From assembly GCA_007126095.1 (NCBI GenBank), contig SLBZ01000091.1, positions 1 through 64,000 of the forward strand: a stretch of 64,000 nt of DNA, read 5' to 3'. The notes under the pieces are model-generated. The model searched no databases and was not told the DNA's origin. It saw only the letters and a list, made by a program, of their open reading frames with translations. The stretch is from Aquisalimonas sp. Lineage in GTDB: Bacteria > Pseudomonadota > Gammaproteobacteria > Nitrococcales > Aquisalimonadaceae. Below, one piece after another: positions 53,306-63,918 of the stretch (the stretch's first letter is position 1; each line of letters starts with the position of its first letter). The position numbers and the translations under genes were made by a program.

Positions 53306-54376
53306 ATGTTGCTGCCTGCCCGTTTTGCCGCCGTCGTTCGTCCCGCACTGGTGGCGACTCTTGCGCTGGCTCTGGCCGCCTGTGCGGGGAGGGGCGACGA
53401 CGAGCCCGACCGTCAGGAACGGCTGGTTATGCCGCCGGATCTTTCCGGTGAGCGTATCGGGCAGGTGCCCGAGAGCCGCCGTGACCGGGGCGAGGCGGCC
53501 ATGACTGCAGAGCAGCGCGAGGAGCAGGAGCGGGCCTCGCGCGGTGTCGCGCCGGAGCCGTTGGGGACGCGCATCCGTCAGCAGGGCGCGGAGCGTTGGC
53601 TGCAGGTGCAGGCCTCGCCGGAGCAGGTCTGGGAGGGCCTCAACCGCTGGCTTGAAGAGGAAGGTGTGCCAGTGGCGCGCAGCGAACAGGAACTGGGCGT
53701 TATCGAGACCGGCTGGATGGCGCGCCCCATGGGTCCCAGTGGCGGGGTTTTCCTGCCCCTGGAGCGCGACCCGGAAAGTGCCCCGCTGGTGGATCAGTAC
53801 CTGATCCGCGTGGAAGCGGCTGAAGAGCAGGGCATGTCCGAGGTTTTCGTGGCGCATCGGCGCGTTGCCGCCGTCGACGACGGCTGGGTGCCGCGCACGG
53901 GCGAACGTGGCCTGGAGGGCGAAGTGCTGCGCGCCTTCATGCTCCACCTCGGCGCCGACGAAGCATTCGCGGCCGAGCAGGTGGCTCAGCGCGAACAGCG
54001 GCTGACCCGGATGGATACCGATGAGGCCGGCGATCCGGTGCTCATCGTCCGCGAGGGTTACCTGCAGACGTTCCAGAGGGTGGGTCTGGCACTGGATCGC
54101 GCCGCCTTTACCGTGGAAGACCGCAATCGTGCCCAGGGTCGCTTCCTGGTGCGTTACGACCCCGCTGCCGACCAGGACGACGACGGCCCCGGCTTCTTCT
54201 CCCGCCTGGCATTCTGGCGTGAACGCGAGCCGGAGCTGGAGCGCGGCACCTACGCCATCGTGATCGGCAGCGCCGATGACGGGACGGCTGTCTCGGTCAG
54301 GAGCGAGGAGGGCGATCGGGTCTCCGAACGCCTGTCCGAACGGCTGCTGCTGCTGATCGACGATCAGTTGCGCTGA
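53306..54376 (+). CDS. bamC: Outer membrane protein assembly factor BamC (NlpB)
   Basis: The 356-residue lipoprotein has a signal peptide ending in the lipobox LAAC (C26), an unstructured N-terminal segment with LVMPPDLSG, and two helix-grip domains. It belongs to the BAM complex that inserts beta-barrel proteins. It directly follows dapA. The first 70 mature residues are rich in Arg, Glu and Asp. Similarity is mainly in the N-terminal motif and overall plan. Confidence 0.88.
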   Translation: MLLPARFAAVVRPALVATLALALAACAGRGDDEPDRQERLVMPPDLSGERIGQVPESRRDRGEAAMTAEQREEQERASRGVAPEPLGTRIRQQGAERWLQVQASPEQVWEGLNRWLEEEGVPVARSEQELGVIETGWMARPMGPSGGVFLPLERDPESAPLVDQYLIRVEAAEEQGMSEVFVAHRRVAAVDDGWVPRTGERGLEGEVLRAFMLHLGADEAFAAEQVAQREQRLTRMDTDEAGDPVLIVREGYLQTFQRVGLALDRAAFTVEDRNRAQGRFLVRYDPAADQDDDGPGFFSRLAFWREREPELERGTYAIVIGSADDGTAVSVRSEEGDRVSERLSERLLLLIDDQLR

Positions 54377-54382
54377 TGAGTG

Positions 54383-54415
54383 GCCCCCGGCCCACACGGT
54401 GGTCCGGCCGGGGGC
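54383..54415. other. Hairpin between bamC and purL
   Basis: GCCCCCGGCC / GGCCGGGGGC, a perfect 10-bp stem with a 13-nt loop, lies 6 bases after the bamC stop and 31 bases before purL. No T-run. It may separate or tune purL expression. Confidence 0.5.
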
Positions 54416-54446
54416 AGCGCCCCACCGCCTTGTGTAACGGAACGAC

Positions 54447-57400
54447 ATGCTGCGTCTGACAGGAACTCCCGCTCTCTCCCCGTTTCGTCTCGCCAAGTTG
54501 CTGGCCGCCCTGCAGGAGCAGGTCCCCGCCGTCGACGGCCTCTCGGCGGATTTCGATCATTTCGTCCTGCTCGACCGGGATCTGACGCCGGACGAGCACG
54601 GGACGCTGCAGTCCCTGCTGCTGGAGGGGCGGGAGCCGGTGACGCGCGACGGAGGGGACGCCTTCTTCCTGGTTGTCCCGAGGCCCGGGACTATCTCGCC
54701 TTGGTCCACCAAGGCGACGGACATTGCCCACAATTGCGGGCTGGCAGCGGTGCGTCGCATCGAGCGGGGCGTGGCGTATCGCTTGCACCGCCGTGACGGC
54801 GTGTTCAGCAGCGATGAGCGTGAGCGTCTACAGCCGCTGCTGCACGATCGCATGGTCGAGGTCGTGCTCGCCGATCCGGACGAGGCGCGCGCGCTGTTCC
54901 GGCAGCAGCCTCCCGGCCCGCTGCGTTCGGTGGACATTCTGGGCGGTGGCCGCGATGCGCTGGCGGAGGCGAACAGCGCCATGGGCTTCGCCCTCGCGGA
55001 TGACGAAATCGACTACCTGGTGGAGCAGTACGTCGACCTCGGTCGCAACCCGACCGACGTGGAACTGATGATGTTCGCCCAGGCGAACTCCGAGCACTGC
55101 CGACACAAGATCTTCCGCGCCGACTGGATCATCGACGGCGAGCCCCAGCAGCGCTCGCTGTTCGACATGATCCGCAACACCCACGAACGCCGCCCCGAGG
55201 GGGTGCTGTCCGCGTACAGCGATAACGCCGCCGTGGCCCAGGGGCCCGAGGTCCAGCGGTTCTTTGCGGATCCCGCGGATCACGTCTACCGTCCGCACCA
55301 GGAGCCGGTGCACCTGGTGATGAAGGTCGAGACCCACAACCATCCCACGGCGATTGCGCCGCACCCGGGGGCCGCCACCGGCGCCGGCGGCGAAATCCGT
55401 GACGAGGGCGCGACCGGCCTCGGGGCTCGGCCGAAGGCCGGGCTGACCGGGTTCACCGTCTCCAACCTGCGCGTCCCGGATGCCGTCCGGCCCTGGGAAA
55501 CCGAAGACAACGGTCGCCCCGGACGCATGGCCTCACCGCTGGACATCATGATCGAAGGCCCGGTGGGTGCGGCGTCGTACAACAACGAATTCGGGCGTCC
55601 GAACCTGGGCGGCTACTTCCGCACCTTCGAGCAGCGCGTGCCCGGCGCCGATGGCGACGAGATCCGTGGCTACCACAAACCGATCATGATCGCCGGCGGC
55701 ATGGGGGCGATCCGCGACCCGCATGTCCACAAGAAGGATGTGGCAGCCGATGCCCGGGTCGTGGTGCTCGGCGGCCCTGCCATGCTGATCGGGCTGGGTG
55801 GCGGCGCCGCCTCGTCCGTGAGCAGCGGAGCCAGCGACGAGGAACTGGATTTCGCGTCGGTTCAGCGCAGCAATCCGGAGATGCAGCGCCGGGCCCAGCA
55901 GGTCATCGACGCATGCTGGGCGCTGGGTGACGACAGCCCCGTGCTGTCCATCCACGATGTGGGCGCGGGCGGGTTGTCCAACGCCGTGCCGGAGATCCTC
56001 GATGACAGCGAACGGGGCGGTCACCTGGAGCTGCGGGACGTTCCCAGCGATGATCCCGGCATGTCGCCCATGGAGATCTGGAGCAACGAGGCGCAGGAGC
56101 GCTACGTGCTCGCCATCGGTGCCGAGGCCGAAGCGGCGTTCCGCCGGATCTGTGAACGGGAACGCTGCCCCTTCGCCATCATCGGGACCGCCACCGCCGA
56201 CCGGCAGCTGCTGCTCACCGACCGTACCCTGGGTAACGATGCCGTCCACATCCCCATGGATCTGCTGTTCGGCAAACCGCCGAAGATGCAGCGGGATGTC
56301 ACCCGCGCCGAGCCGCCGCGGCAGCCCCTCGGGCTGGAGCACGTCGCCATCGACGATGCCGCGGAGCGTGTCCTGCGACTGCCCGGCGTGGCGGCCAAGC
56401 ACTTCCTGATTACCATTGGCGATCGCACCGTCACCGGGCTTGTCGCCCGGGACCAGATGGTGGGGCGGTGGCAGACGCCGGTTGCGGACGTGGCGGTCAC
56501 CCTGGATGACTACACCGGCCACACCGGGGAAGCCATGGCCATGGGCGAGCGCTCTCCGGCAGCCTTGCTGGACGCGCCGGCATCCGGCCGCATGGCGGTG
56601 ACGGAGGCGCTGACCAATCTCGCCGCCGCGGATGTGGGGGCGCTCGACCGCGTCAACCTGTCCGCCAACTGGATGGCTCCGGCCGGCCACCCCGGCGAGG
56701 ACGCCCGCCTGTACGACACGGTCCGTGCCGTGGGCATGGAGCTGTGCCCGGCGCTGGGCATCGCGATCCCGGTTGGCAAGGACTCACTGTCCATGAAAAC
56801 GGTCTGGGACGATCAGGGCGAGACCCGCGCCGTGACGTCGCCGCTGTCGCTGGTGGTGTCCGCCTTTGCCACCGTGGATGATGCCCGCCGCACGCTGACG
56901 CCGGAGCTGCGCGGCAATGCCGGCGACACGCGGCTGCTGCTGGTGGACCTTGGCCGCGGGCGCAACCGCCTGGGTGCGTCGGCGCTGGCGCAGGTGTACA
57001 GCCGCCTTGGCGATGCACCGGCGGACCTGGATCGGCCGGAGGACCTGCGAGCGTTTTTCAACACCGTGCAGGCGCTGAACCGGGAAGGCCTGTTGCTCGC
57101 GTACCACGACCGTAGCGACGGTGGGTTGTTTGCGACCCTCGCGGAGATGGTGTTTGCAGCCCATATCGGCGTCACTGTCGATCTTGCATCCGTCGGAACT
57201 GCGCCGGTGTCGGCACTGTTCGCCGAGGAACCCGGCGCCGTGGTGCAGGTGGGCCGCGACGCGGTGGACACGGTGATGGAGCGGTTCGCCGAGGCCGGAC
57301 TGGCGGGCTGCGTCCATGTGATCGGCGCGCCCAATGACGACGACCGCCTGGTGGTGCGGGACGGGGATGCCGCCGTGCTCGACCGGTCGCGTGTCGAGCT

Positions 57401-58346
57401 ACAGCGCATCTGGCAGGAGACCAGCTGGCAGATCCAGCAGTTGCGTGACAACCCGGACTGCGCTGACGAGGAATACGACAGCCTCCTGAATACTGACGAC
57501 ATGGGGCTCCATGCCGCCCTCAGCTTCGACCCCGCCGACGATGTCGCCGCGCCGATGGTCGGTACCGGTGGCGCGCCCCGTGTCGCCATACTGCGGGAGC
57601 AGGGTGTCAACGGGCACGTGGAGATGGCCGCGGCGTTCCGCCTGGCGGGGTTCGAGGCGGTGGACGTGCACATGACCGACCTCCTCGAACGGCGTGCCGA
57701 TCTCTCCGCTTTCCAGGGACTGGTGGCCTGCGGCGGGTTCTCTTACGGCGACGTGCTCGGCGCCGGCGGTGGCTGGGCCAGGACGATTCTCTTCAATGAC
57801 CTGCTGCGAGACCAGTTCGGCCGTTTCTTCCAGCGCGAGGATGCGTTCGCCCTGGGTGTGTGCAACGGTTGCCAGATGCTGTCGACGCTGCGGGAACTGA
57901 TTCCCGGAGCCGAGCTGTGGCCACGGTTCGTGCGTAACCGTTCGGAACAGTTCGAAGCACGGCTGTCGCAGGTCGAGGTGGTGGAGTCGCCGTCGCTGTT
58001 TCTCCGGGGGATGGAGGGCTCGCGCATGCCCATCGCGGTGGCGCACGGCGAAGGGCGACTGGAGTGCCCCGAGGAGAGCGGCCCGCGCAAGCTCGCATCG
58101 GCCGGGCTGGTGAGTCTGCGGTACGTGGATGGCCGGGGGCAGCCCGCAGCGCATTACCCCGCCAATCCCAACGGTTCACCGGATGGCATCACCGGCCTCA
58201 CCACACTGGATGGTCGCGTGACCATCATGATGCCTCACCCCGAGCGGGTCTTCCGCACGGTACAGAACAGCTGGCATCCTCAGGAGTGGGGCGAATACGG
58301 CCCCTGGATGCGCATGTTCCGCAACGCGCGCCGCTGGATCCAGTAG
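54447..58346 (+). CDS. purL: Phosphoribosylformylglycinamidine synthase
   Basis: The 1299-residue large-type enzyme carries out the fourth step of purine synthesis, using glutamine. Seen are the N-terminal PurS-like part, two PurM-like ATP-grasp-related halves ([44 protein letters not shown]) and a C-terminal glutaminase with [12 protein letters not shown], catalytic Cys in GVCNGCQM and HGEGR. Length equals E. coli PurL (1295). In E. coli purL neighbours glrK-qseG-glrR; here those genes are 27 kb away. Confidence 0.98.
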   Translation: MLRLTGTPALSPFRLAKLLAALQEQVPAVDGLSADFDHFVLLDRDLTPDEHGTLQSLLLEGREPVTRDGGDAFFLVVPRPGTISPWSTKATDIAHNCGLAAVRRIERGVAYRLHRRDGVFSSDERERLQPLLHDRMVEVVLADPDEARALFRQQPPGPLRSVDILGGGRDALAEANSAMGFALADDEIDYLVEQYVDLGRNPTDVELMMFAQANSEHCRHKIFRADWIIDGEPQQRSLFDMIRNTHERRPEGVLSAYSDNAAVAQGPEVQRFFADPADHVYRPHQEPVHLVMKVETHNHPTAIAPHPGAATGAGGEIRDEGATGLGARPKAGLTGFTVSNLRVPDAVRPWETEDNGRPGRMASPLDIMIEGPVGAASYNNEFGRPNLGGYFRTFEQRVPGADGDEIRGYHKPIMIAGGMGAIRDPHVHKKDVAADARVVVLGGPAMLIGLGGGAASSVSSGASDEELDFASVQRSNPEMQRRAQQVIDACWALGDDSPVLSIHDVGAGGLSNAVPEILDDSERGGHLELRDVPSDDPGMSPMEIWSNEAQERYVLAIGAEAEAAFRRICERERCPFAIIGTATADRQLLLTDRTLGNDAVHIPMDLLFGKPPKMQRDVTRAEPPRQPLGLEHVAIDDAAERVLRLPGVAAKHFLITIGDRTVTGLVARDQMVGRWQTPVADVAVTLDDYTGHTGEAMAMGERSPAALLDAPASGRMAVTEALTNLAAADVGALDRVNLSANWMAPAGHPGEDARLYDTVRAVGMELCPALGIAIPVGKDSLSMKTVWDDQGETRAVTSPLSLVVSAFATVDDARRTLTPELRGNAGDTRLLLVDLGRGRNRLGASALAQVYSRLGDAPADLDRPEDLRAFFNTVQALNREGLLLAYHDRSDGGLFATLAEMVFAAHIGVTVDLASVGTAPVSALFAEEPGAVVQVGRDAVDTVMERFAEAGLAGCVHVIGAPNDDDRLVVRDGDAAVLDRSRVELQRIWQETSWQIQQLRDNPDCADEEYDSLLNTDDMGLHAALSFDPADDVAAPMVGTGGAPRVAILREQGVNGHVEMAAAFRLAGFEAVDVHMTDLLERRADLSAFQGLVACGGFSYGDVLGAGGGWARTILFNDLLRDQFGRFFQREDAFALGVCNGCQMLSTLRELIPGAELWPRFVRNRSEQFEARLSQVEVVESPSLFLRGMEGSRMPIAVAHGEGRLECPEESGPRKLASAGLVSLRYVDGRGQPAAHYPANPNGSPDGITGLTTLDGRVTIMMPHPERVFRTVQNSWHPQEWGEYGPWMRMFRNARRWIQ

Positions 58347-58389
58347 CCGCGCCGCGGACCGACAACAAGACAATGAGAGGGAGACTGCC

Positions 58390-59934
58390 ATGCCTTACGC
58401 CGTGGACTGGCTGGATCGCCGTGCCCGGTTGAGCCCGGAGGCGACCGCCCTGGTGGATGCCGCCAGCGGGAAACGGATCAGCTATGCCGAGTGGAATGCA
58501 GCCGCCAACCGCACCGCCCACTACCTTGGCAATCGGCTCGGTGTCGCAAAGGGGGATCGGGTCGCCGTGCTTGCGGGCAACTCGGTGGCGTATCTGGACG
58601 TCTGGTTCGCCTGCAGCAAGACGGGCGCCATTCTGCAGAACCTCAACTGGCGGCTGGCGGAAGCGGAGCTGGCTCAGCTCATCCAGGATGCGGCGCCCAC
58701 CGTGCTCTTCTACGGCGCCGATTTCGTTGACGCCGTCACCCGCCTGCGCGACACCCCCGGGGTGGAATCCATCAGGCACTGGGTCGCACTTGACGGCGAC
58801 AAGGTGACAGGTGACCCGTGTATCACCAAGCGCGATTCGGAGCCCGCCGACACCCCGGCGCTGCCGCCGCTCACCCATGATGATCCCTGGGTCATCTGCT
58901 ACACCGGCGGGACCACGGGGTTGCCCAAGGGCGCCATACTCACCCACGGCAACATCGCCTGGAATGCGATCAATACCCAGGCGAGCTGGGGGATCGGCGC
59001 CGATGATACCGCCATTCTCAACGCGCCGCTGTTCCACACGGGGGCGCTGAACGTATTCACCGCACCGCTGGTCCATGCCGGCGGCTGCAGCGTGGTCTGT
59101 TCCGGGTTCGACGCCAATCAGGTCTTCGATCTGATCGAGGGTGGCGACGTCAGCCTGTTCTTCGGTGTGCCGACAATGTTCTCCCTGCTGCAGGAGCACC
59201 CTCGCTGGGAAACGGCCGACTTCTCGCCGCTGAAGCTGGTGATCAGCGGTGGTGCGCCGTGCCCCATGCCGGTGTTTGAGCGGTTCTGGGATCGTGGCGT
59301 CGATTTCAAGACGGGGTACGGGCTGACTGAGGCGGGTCCCAACACCTTCTGGCTGCCGCCGGAGCAGGTGCGGGAGAAACCCGGAGCGGTGGGATATCCG
59401 CTGTTCCATGTGGAGGTCAAGCTGCAGGACAGCCAGACGGGCGCAACGGTCACCCGGCCGGGTGTTACTGGGGAGTTGCTCATCCGCGGCCCGCACCGCA
59501 CGCCGGGGTACTGGAACCGGCCCGATGCCACTGCGGAGGCCATCGCCCCGGATGGCTGGCTCCATACCGGCGATCTGGCGCGCTTCGACGCCGACGGCGC
59601 CTACACCATTGTCGGCCGGCTCAAGGACATGTTCATCTCCGGTGGCGAGAACGTCTACCCGGCGGAGATCGAAAACGTGCTTCACGCCCATCCCGAGGTC
59701 GCTGATGCCGCCGTCTTCGGCGTGTCCGACCGGACCTGGGGGGAAGTGGGCTGTGCGGTGATCGTGCCCGTGGCCGGGGCGACCCTGCAGGCGCGCACCC
59801 TGCGGCCCTGGCTCAAGGAGCGTCTGGCGCGCTACAAGGTCCCGCGCCGAATCGAGTTTGTCGACGCCCTGCCTACCACCGGCGCCGGCAAGATCGACAA
59901 ACGCACCCTCCAGGAGCGCTTCGAGGACGAGTAA
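58390..59934 (+). CDS. AMP-dependent acyl-CoA synthetase
   Basis: The 514-residue ligase has the P-loop CYTGGTTGLPKGAILTHGN, the GYGLTEAGP adenylate motif, GWLHTGDLARFDADGAYTIVGRLKDMFISGGENVYP and the C-terminal catalytic Lys in TTGAGKIDKRTL. It activates a carboxylic acid with ATP and CoA; the short motif set resembles medium-chain or aryl acid ligases (FadK/Caib-associated type), not FadD. It follows purL by 43 bases with its own ribosome site but no functional link. The substrate is unknown. Confidence 0.9.
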   Translation: MPYAVDWLDRRARLSPEATALVDAASGKRISYAEWNAAANRTAHYLGNRLGVAKGDRVAVLAGNSVAYLDVWFACSKTGAILQNLNWRLAEAELAQLIQDAAPTVLFYGADFVDAVTRLRDTPGVESIRHWVALDGDKVTGDPCITKRDSEPADTPALPPLTHDDPWVICYTGGTTGLPKGAILTHGNIAWNAINTQASWGIGADDTAILNAPLFHTGALNVFTAPLVHAGGCSVVCSGFDANQVFDLIEGGDVSLFFGVPTMFSLLQEHPRWETADFSPLKLVISGGAPCPMPVFERFWDRGVDFKTGYGLTEAGPNTFWLPPEQVREKPGAVGYPLFHVEVKLQDSQTGATVTRPGVTGELLIRGPHRTPGYWNRPDATAEAIAPDGWLHTGDLARFDADGAYTIVGRLKDMFISGGENVYPAEIENVLHAHPEVADAAVFGVSDRTWGEVGCAVIVPVAGATLQARTLRPWLKERLARYKVPRRIEFVDALPTTGAGKIDKRTLQERFEDE

Positions 59935-59964
59935 TACCCGCCCTGGCCGCCGACCGTCGCGTAG

Positions 59965-59984
59965 GGTGGACCTTCAGGTCCACC
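59965..59984. repeat. REP-like short palindrome
   Basis: GGTGGACC-TTCA-GGTCCACC forms a perfect 8-bp hairpin preceded by GTAG. Elements of the form GTAGGGTGGAC are dispersed intergenic repeats in many gammaproteobacteria. It lies in the 64-base gap between two convergent genes. Only one copy is visible in the window. Confidence 0.5.
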
Positions 59985-59998
59985 AAACCGACTTTGGG

Positions 59999-60865
59999 TC
60001 ACTCCCCCAGCCCCCGTCGCCCGGCCCAGTCCCGGGCGAACTGCCACGCCACGCGACCGCTGCGCGAGCCCCGCTCCAGGGCAAAGCGCAGCGCATCCTC
60101 GCGCACCGCGTCCAGCCCGTCGTCGATACCGAAGCGCTGCAGCCAGCCCTGCACGATCTCCAGGTACGCCTCCTGGCTGAACGGGTGGAAGGACACCCAC
60201 AGCCCGAATCGCTCCGACAGGGAAATCTTCTCTTCCACTGCCTCGCCGTGATGGATCTCGCCGTCCACGTTGCGCGCCTCCTCGTTCTCCGCCATGTACT
60301 CGGGCACCAGGTGGCGGCGGTTGGAAGTGGCGTAGATGAGGAGGTTCTCGGGGGCGGCGCTCACCGATCCGTCCAGCATGGCCTTGAGCGCCTTGTAGCC
60401 GGGGTCGTCGCCCTCGAAGGAGAGGTCGTCGCAGAACACCACGAAGCGCTCCCCGCGCCCGCGCACCAGCCTGGCCACGTCGGACAGGTCCACAAGCTCG
60501 CTCTTGTCCATCTCGATCAGGCGCAGCCCGGCGCCGGCGTGCGCGTGCAGCAATGCCTTCACCAGGGACGACTTGCCCGTGCCGCGAGCCCCCCAAAGCA
60601 GCGCGTTGTTCGCGGGCAGTCCGCGGACGAACTGGCGGGTGTTGCGATCCAGCAGCGCCTTCTGCCGCCCCACGTTGTGCAGCGCCTCCAGGGCCACCGC
60701 ATGCGGGTCCGGCACCGCCTCCAGAAAGCCCGCTCCAAGCCGCCGCCGCCAACGGAACGCAGTGCTGGCCGCCCAGTCCGGCGCGGCGCTGGCGGGCGGC
60801 AGCAGGGGCTCCACGCGCTCCAGAAGTTGTTCGGCGCGTTGCAGAAAGGCTTCGAGCTGATCCAT
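59999..60865 (-). CDS. AAA-type ATPase of the DUF815 family
   Basis: The 288-residue protein has Walker A GARGTGKSS (92-100), a Walker B-like VVFCDDLSFEG and sensor motif IYATSNRRHL. The family is widespread in proteobacteria and often annotated as an ATP-binding protein of unknown function. The N-terminal helical part (1-60) is variable. It lies 8 bases after the DUF2058 gene, so both are probably one operon. No partner domain suggests a substrate. Confidence 0.85.
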   Translation of the reverse strand: MDQLEAFLQRAEQLLERVEPLLPPASAAPDWAASTAFRWRRRLGAGFLEAVPDPHAVALEALHNVGRQKALLDRNTRQFVRGLPANNALLWGARGTGKSSLVKALLHAHAGAGLRLIEMDKSELVDLSDVARLVRGRGERFVVFCDDLSFEGDDPGYKALKAMLDGSVSAAPENLLIYATSNRRHLVPEYMAENEEARNVDGEIHHGEAVEEKISLSERFGLWVSFHPFSQEAYLEIVQGWLQRFGIDDGLDAVREDALRFALERGSRSGRVAWQFARDWAGRRGLGE

Positions 60866-60873
60866 CGCGTTGG

Positions 60874-61431
60874 TTACCAGTCCAGATCGTCCGGAATGGG
60901 GAACTCCCGGTAGAGGTCGTCGTCCTCGCTGCTGAGGTCTTCGGCGGTGACCATGGCAACGAACATGGTCGCGTCGCGTTCATGCAGCCGCGGCACCACG
61001 TCGGACGGCACCACGTGGAAACGCCCCTTGCGCTCGACGATCGCCAGCTCGCCTCGGCTCAGCCGTTTCTGTTGCTCGGCTGTGACCTCCAGCTTGCGTA
61101 CCTTGCCGTCCCGGGTGAAATGAAACGGAACGCTGCCGTCCCGGGTAGAGAGGGCGTGCTCCCGGAGCAGATCCTCGATCTGGGCAGCCGCAGACTTCTG
61201 CTTCTTCTGCTGTTCCCGCTGCTGGTTCAGTGCGCGGTCGCGCTCGGCCTTCTCGGCGCGCGCCTGCTGGACCTGCGTCTGGCGCGCGGCCGCGTCGGGG
61301 TCCGGTGACTGCCCCTTGCGCCCGCCCTTGCTCTTCTTGCGCTGGGCGCGCTTTTCCTTGTCCGCCTGTCGGGCCTGCTTCTCGTCCACCAGCCCGGTTT
61401 TCATCAGTTGATCGCGTAGTGAGTTGCTCAT
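60874..61431 (-). CDS. DUF2058 (YaiL-type) nucleoprotein
   Basis: The 185-residue protein begins SNSLRDQLMKTGLVDEKQAR, then a long basic, charged coiled coil (about 20-85), and a C-terminal domain with VIERKGRFHVVPSDVVPRL. This matches the YaiL family, annotated as nucleoproteins or polynucleotide-associated proteins of unknown function. It is upstream of the DUF815 ATPase. Confidence 0.88.
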   Translation of the reverse strand: MSNSLRDQLMKTGLVDEKQARQADKEKRAQRKKSKGGRKGQSPDPDAAARQTQVQQARAEKAERDRALNQQREQQKKQKSAAAQIEDLLREHALSTRDGSVPFHFTRDGKVRKLEVTAEQQKRLSRGELAIVERKGRFHVVPSDVVPRLHERDATMFVAMVTAEDLSSEDDDLYREFPIPDDLDW

Positions 61432-61535
61432 TGTCTCAGTCCATCGGCGCTGGTCGGTGGCTTCTGGGGCGTCCGCAGACGCAGACTGTCATGCAAGTGT
61501 ACGCATGCCCCGGGTTGTCCCGCCACGGGGCCGTA

Positions 61536-63281
61536 TCATTTTCCCTGAGGCCGCTCACCGGTCGTGCGGCCGATCTTGAGCCCCACCTGGGTGATGCGGC
61601 CGCCGTCCATGGCGCGGACTACGAACTCCATGTTGTTGAGCTTGACCCGGTCGCCCACCACCGCACGCTGTTTGAAAAGCCGCAGCAGGTACTCGCCCAC
61701 GGTCTCGTTCTCACGGGCCTGGTTCGGGATCTTCAGGCCGTAGGCGCTGGAGAGCGCCGCCAGCGGTGTGTCGCCGTTGAGGACGAAATCACCGAAGAAC
61801 GCGTGCTCCTCAAGGCGTGCAGGGCCGTGTGAGGCGACGAACACACGGTCCAGGTCGGGCAGGGACTGTGGCGTGGTGAGCACGTACAGGTAATCCCCTT
61901 CCCGCAGGATCTCGTCCTGGAAGTGCCGGATGAGTCGCCCGCCCCGGATCAGCGAGACGATCTGGCTGCTGCGCGGCAGCCGCAGCCGTTGCACCACTTT
62001 GTACAGTGCTGGGCTGTCGGCCTCCAGGTGGTACCCCACCATCTCATACTCAACCTGGCCGGGCAGGTCCAATTCCAGCCGATGCACGACCCGGGAGCGG
62101 GGCGGTACGTCCAACTCGAGCCAGCGGGCGACGGGGGCCACGGTCCACCCTTGCAGGACCAGTGACAGCAGCACCACGAAGAACGCGATGTTGAAATAGG
62201 TGCCGGCATCATCGACGCCGGCCAGCAACGGGAACAGCCCCAGCAGGATCGGCACCGCGCCGCGCAGCCCCACCCAGCCGATGAACGCCTGCTCCTTCAA
62301 GGGGAACCGGAACGGCAGCAGGGACAGCGCCACGGCCAGCGGCCGCGCCACGAACAGCAGCAGGCCGGCAACCACCAGGGCCTGGGGTGCCACCTCCAGC
62401 AGGTCCGACGGCATGATCAGCAGACCCAGCATCAGGAACATGACGATCTGCGCGAGCCATGCCATGCCGTCGTGAAACCGCCGGATGTTCTGCGCGCTCT
62501 GCAGACGCCGGTTGCCCACGATGATGCCCGCCAGGTAGACCGCCAGAAACCCGCTGCCGCCAATGAACGCCGCCATGCCGAAAATCAGCAGGGCTCCCGA
62601 GAGAGCGAGCAAGGGGTATAGCCCGGGTGTCAGTGGAACACGGTTGACCGCCCACCCTAGGGCGACCCCTCCGAGTACACCAATGATACCGCCGAGGCCC
62701 ATCTGCTGGGCGAACTCCAGCACCAGCCCAAGGCCGACGCTCTCCTGTTGCCCGAGGATGATCTCGATGAGTGCAACAGTGAGAAAAATCGCCATGGGAT
62801 CGTTGCTGCCGGATTCGATCTCCAGGGTGGCGCCGATGCGCTCCTTCAGCTCTAGACCGTGGGCGTGGAGCAGGTAGAACACGGCGGCCGCGTCGGTGGA
62901 GCCGACAATGGCACCGATCAACAGCCCCACCATGAGTGGCAGGTCGAAAATCCACGCCGTGAGGAGCCCGGTAATGGTCACGGTGAGCACGACCCCAACC
63001 GTAGCCAGTACCACGGCCGGGCGGAGGCCGACACGGAAGCTGGCGACCCGGGTGCGCAGGCCGCCGTCAAAGAGAATGACCGCCAGTGCCAGGCTGCCGA
63101 TCAGGTGGGCCGCCTGGAAGTCATCAAAGGCAACCCCTCCGGGGCCCTCTTCGCCCACCAGCATACCAATGACCAGGAAGACCAGCAGCAGGGGAGCGCC
63201 GATACGGCTGGAGATGACGCTGGCAAGAATGCTCGCCACGAACAGCAGCCCGCCGATCAGGATGATTTGGTTGGTCAGTTC
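61536..63281 (-). CDS. nhaP2: K+(Na+)/H+ antiporter, NhaP2 (CvrA) type
   Basis: The roughly 581-residue protein has about 12 membrane helices of the CPA1 family (GAIVGSTDAAAVF, TLEIESGSNDPMA with the conserved ND) followed by a TrkA-C regulatory domain (about 400-480) and a CorC-like domain. It exchanges cytoplasmic K+ or Na+ for protons, useful in a salty habitat. No ATG is near; I favour a TTG start with GGGGG 5 bases upstream, giving nearly E. coli length (578). GTG or TTG starts further upstream (to 63329) are possible. Confidence 0.92.
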   Translation of the reverse strand, partial: ELTNQIILIGGLLFVASILASVISSRIGAPLLLVFLVIGMLVGEEGPGGVAFDDFQAAHLIGSLALAVILFDGGLRTRVASFRVGLRPAVVLATVGVVLTVTITGLLTAWIFDLPLMVGLLIGAIVGSTDAAAVFYLLHAHGLELKERIGATLEIESGSNDPMAIFLTVALIEIILGQQESVGLGLVLEFAQQMGLGGIIGVLGGVALGWAVNRVPLTPGLYPLLALSGALLIFGMAAFIGGSGFLAVYLAGIIVGNRRLQSAQNIRRFHDGMAWLAQIVMFLMLGLLIMPSDLLEVAPQALVVAGLLLFVARPLAVALSLLPFRFPLKEQAFIGWVGLRGAVPILLGLFPLLAGVDDAGTYFNIAFFVVLLSLVLQGWTVAPVARWLELDVPPRSRVVHRLELDLPGQVEYEMVGYHLEADSPALYKVVQRLRLPRSSQIVSLIRGGRLIRHFQDEILREGDYLYVLTTPQSLPDLDRVFVASHGPARLEEHAFFGDFVLNGDTPLAALSSAYGLKIPNQARENETVGEYLLRLFKQRAVVGDRVKLNNMEFVVRAMDGGRITQVGLKIGRTTGERPQGK

Positions 63282-63404
63282 CAAACGTGCCCCCGCATGG
63301 CGCAAGCTGCCCACACGGTCAGCTGGCAAGGGTGACCGGTAGGGCGGTTACGCGATAGAAACGCTGCGCATTATAGCGAACGCGGGGGCAGGCTGTCCGT
63401 GGAC

Positions 63405-63432
63405 AAAAAACGCCCGCGGGTGCGGGCGTTTT
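63405..63432. terminator. Bidirectional intrinsic terminator after the phasin gene
   Basis: ACGCCCGC / GCGGGCGT with a 4-nt loop has T residues on both sides: six (one pairing in the stem) reading leftward and four reading rightward. It lies 24 bases after the phasin stop and ends that transcript before nhaP2. Confidence 0.9.
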
Positions 63433-63456
63433 ACGGCCGGTTATCCGGAGACCGAC

Positions 63457-63918
63457 TCAGGCATTCTTCTTGGCGCTGGAGCTGCTGGAACTCGAGCCGG
63501 TGCCCGCGTCCTTGCCGGCGCTGGCTGAGGCGTTCTCAACAGCGCTGACAGCCTGTTTGGTCTGCTGCTTGGCCTGCTCGGATGCCGCAGTGACGCCGTC
63601 CTGAGCCAGCTTCTGCAGCTGCTCGGCAAAGCCGCGGTTGATCTTGACGAACTCGTTCATGTCCGCCGTCACTTTCTCGCCGAGGGACTTGGCGACCTCG
63701 GTCTGCTTCGTCACGTACGCCTGCAGACTCTGCGGGTCGTTGACGTCTTTCAGTGCGCGCAGGTTGTCGATGCCCAGCTCGGAATAGTGTTTCACCGCTT
63801 CCATCTGGAAATCGGTGATGCGGGCAACGTGGTCGAGCATGGTGCTCTGCGCCTTGCGCACGGGGTTCAGCATCTGCTCAAACTGTGTGTTGGTTTTCTC
63901 GAACATCTCGGTATACAT
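63457..63918 (-). CDS. Phasin-family PHA granule protein
   Basis: The 153-residue protein is helical and amphipathic throughout, with the phasin_2 pattern (FEQMLNPVRKAQSTMLDHVARITDF is split over residues 12-36; MEAVKHYSELGIDNLRALKDV; VTKQTEVAKSLGEKVTADMNEF) and a Ser/Lys-rich tail. Phasins coat PHB granules and are repressed by PhaR. AGGAGGT sits 8 bases before the ATG; an in-frame start at 63981 was rejected. Together with phaA, phaB and phaR it shows a PHB-storing organism. Confidence 0.92.
   Translation of the reverse strand: MYTEMFEKTNTQFEQMLNPVRKAQSTMLDHVARITDFQMEAVKHYSELGIDNLRALKDVNDPQSLQAYVTKQTEVAKSLGEKVTADMNEFVKINRGFAEQLQKLAQDGVTAASEQAKQQTKQAVSAVENASASAGKDAGTGSSSSSSSAKKNA

Noticed and set aside
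52214..54496. 760-codon open frame antisense to dapA and bamC
   Set aside because: Opposite two secure genes and their promoter region; low-complexity His/Gly/Arg composition and no ribosome site.
58225..59691. 488-codon open frame antisense to the acyl-CoA synthetase
   Set aside because: Shadow frame opposite intact adenylation motifs.
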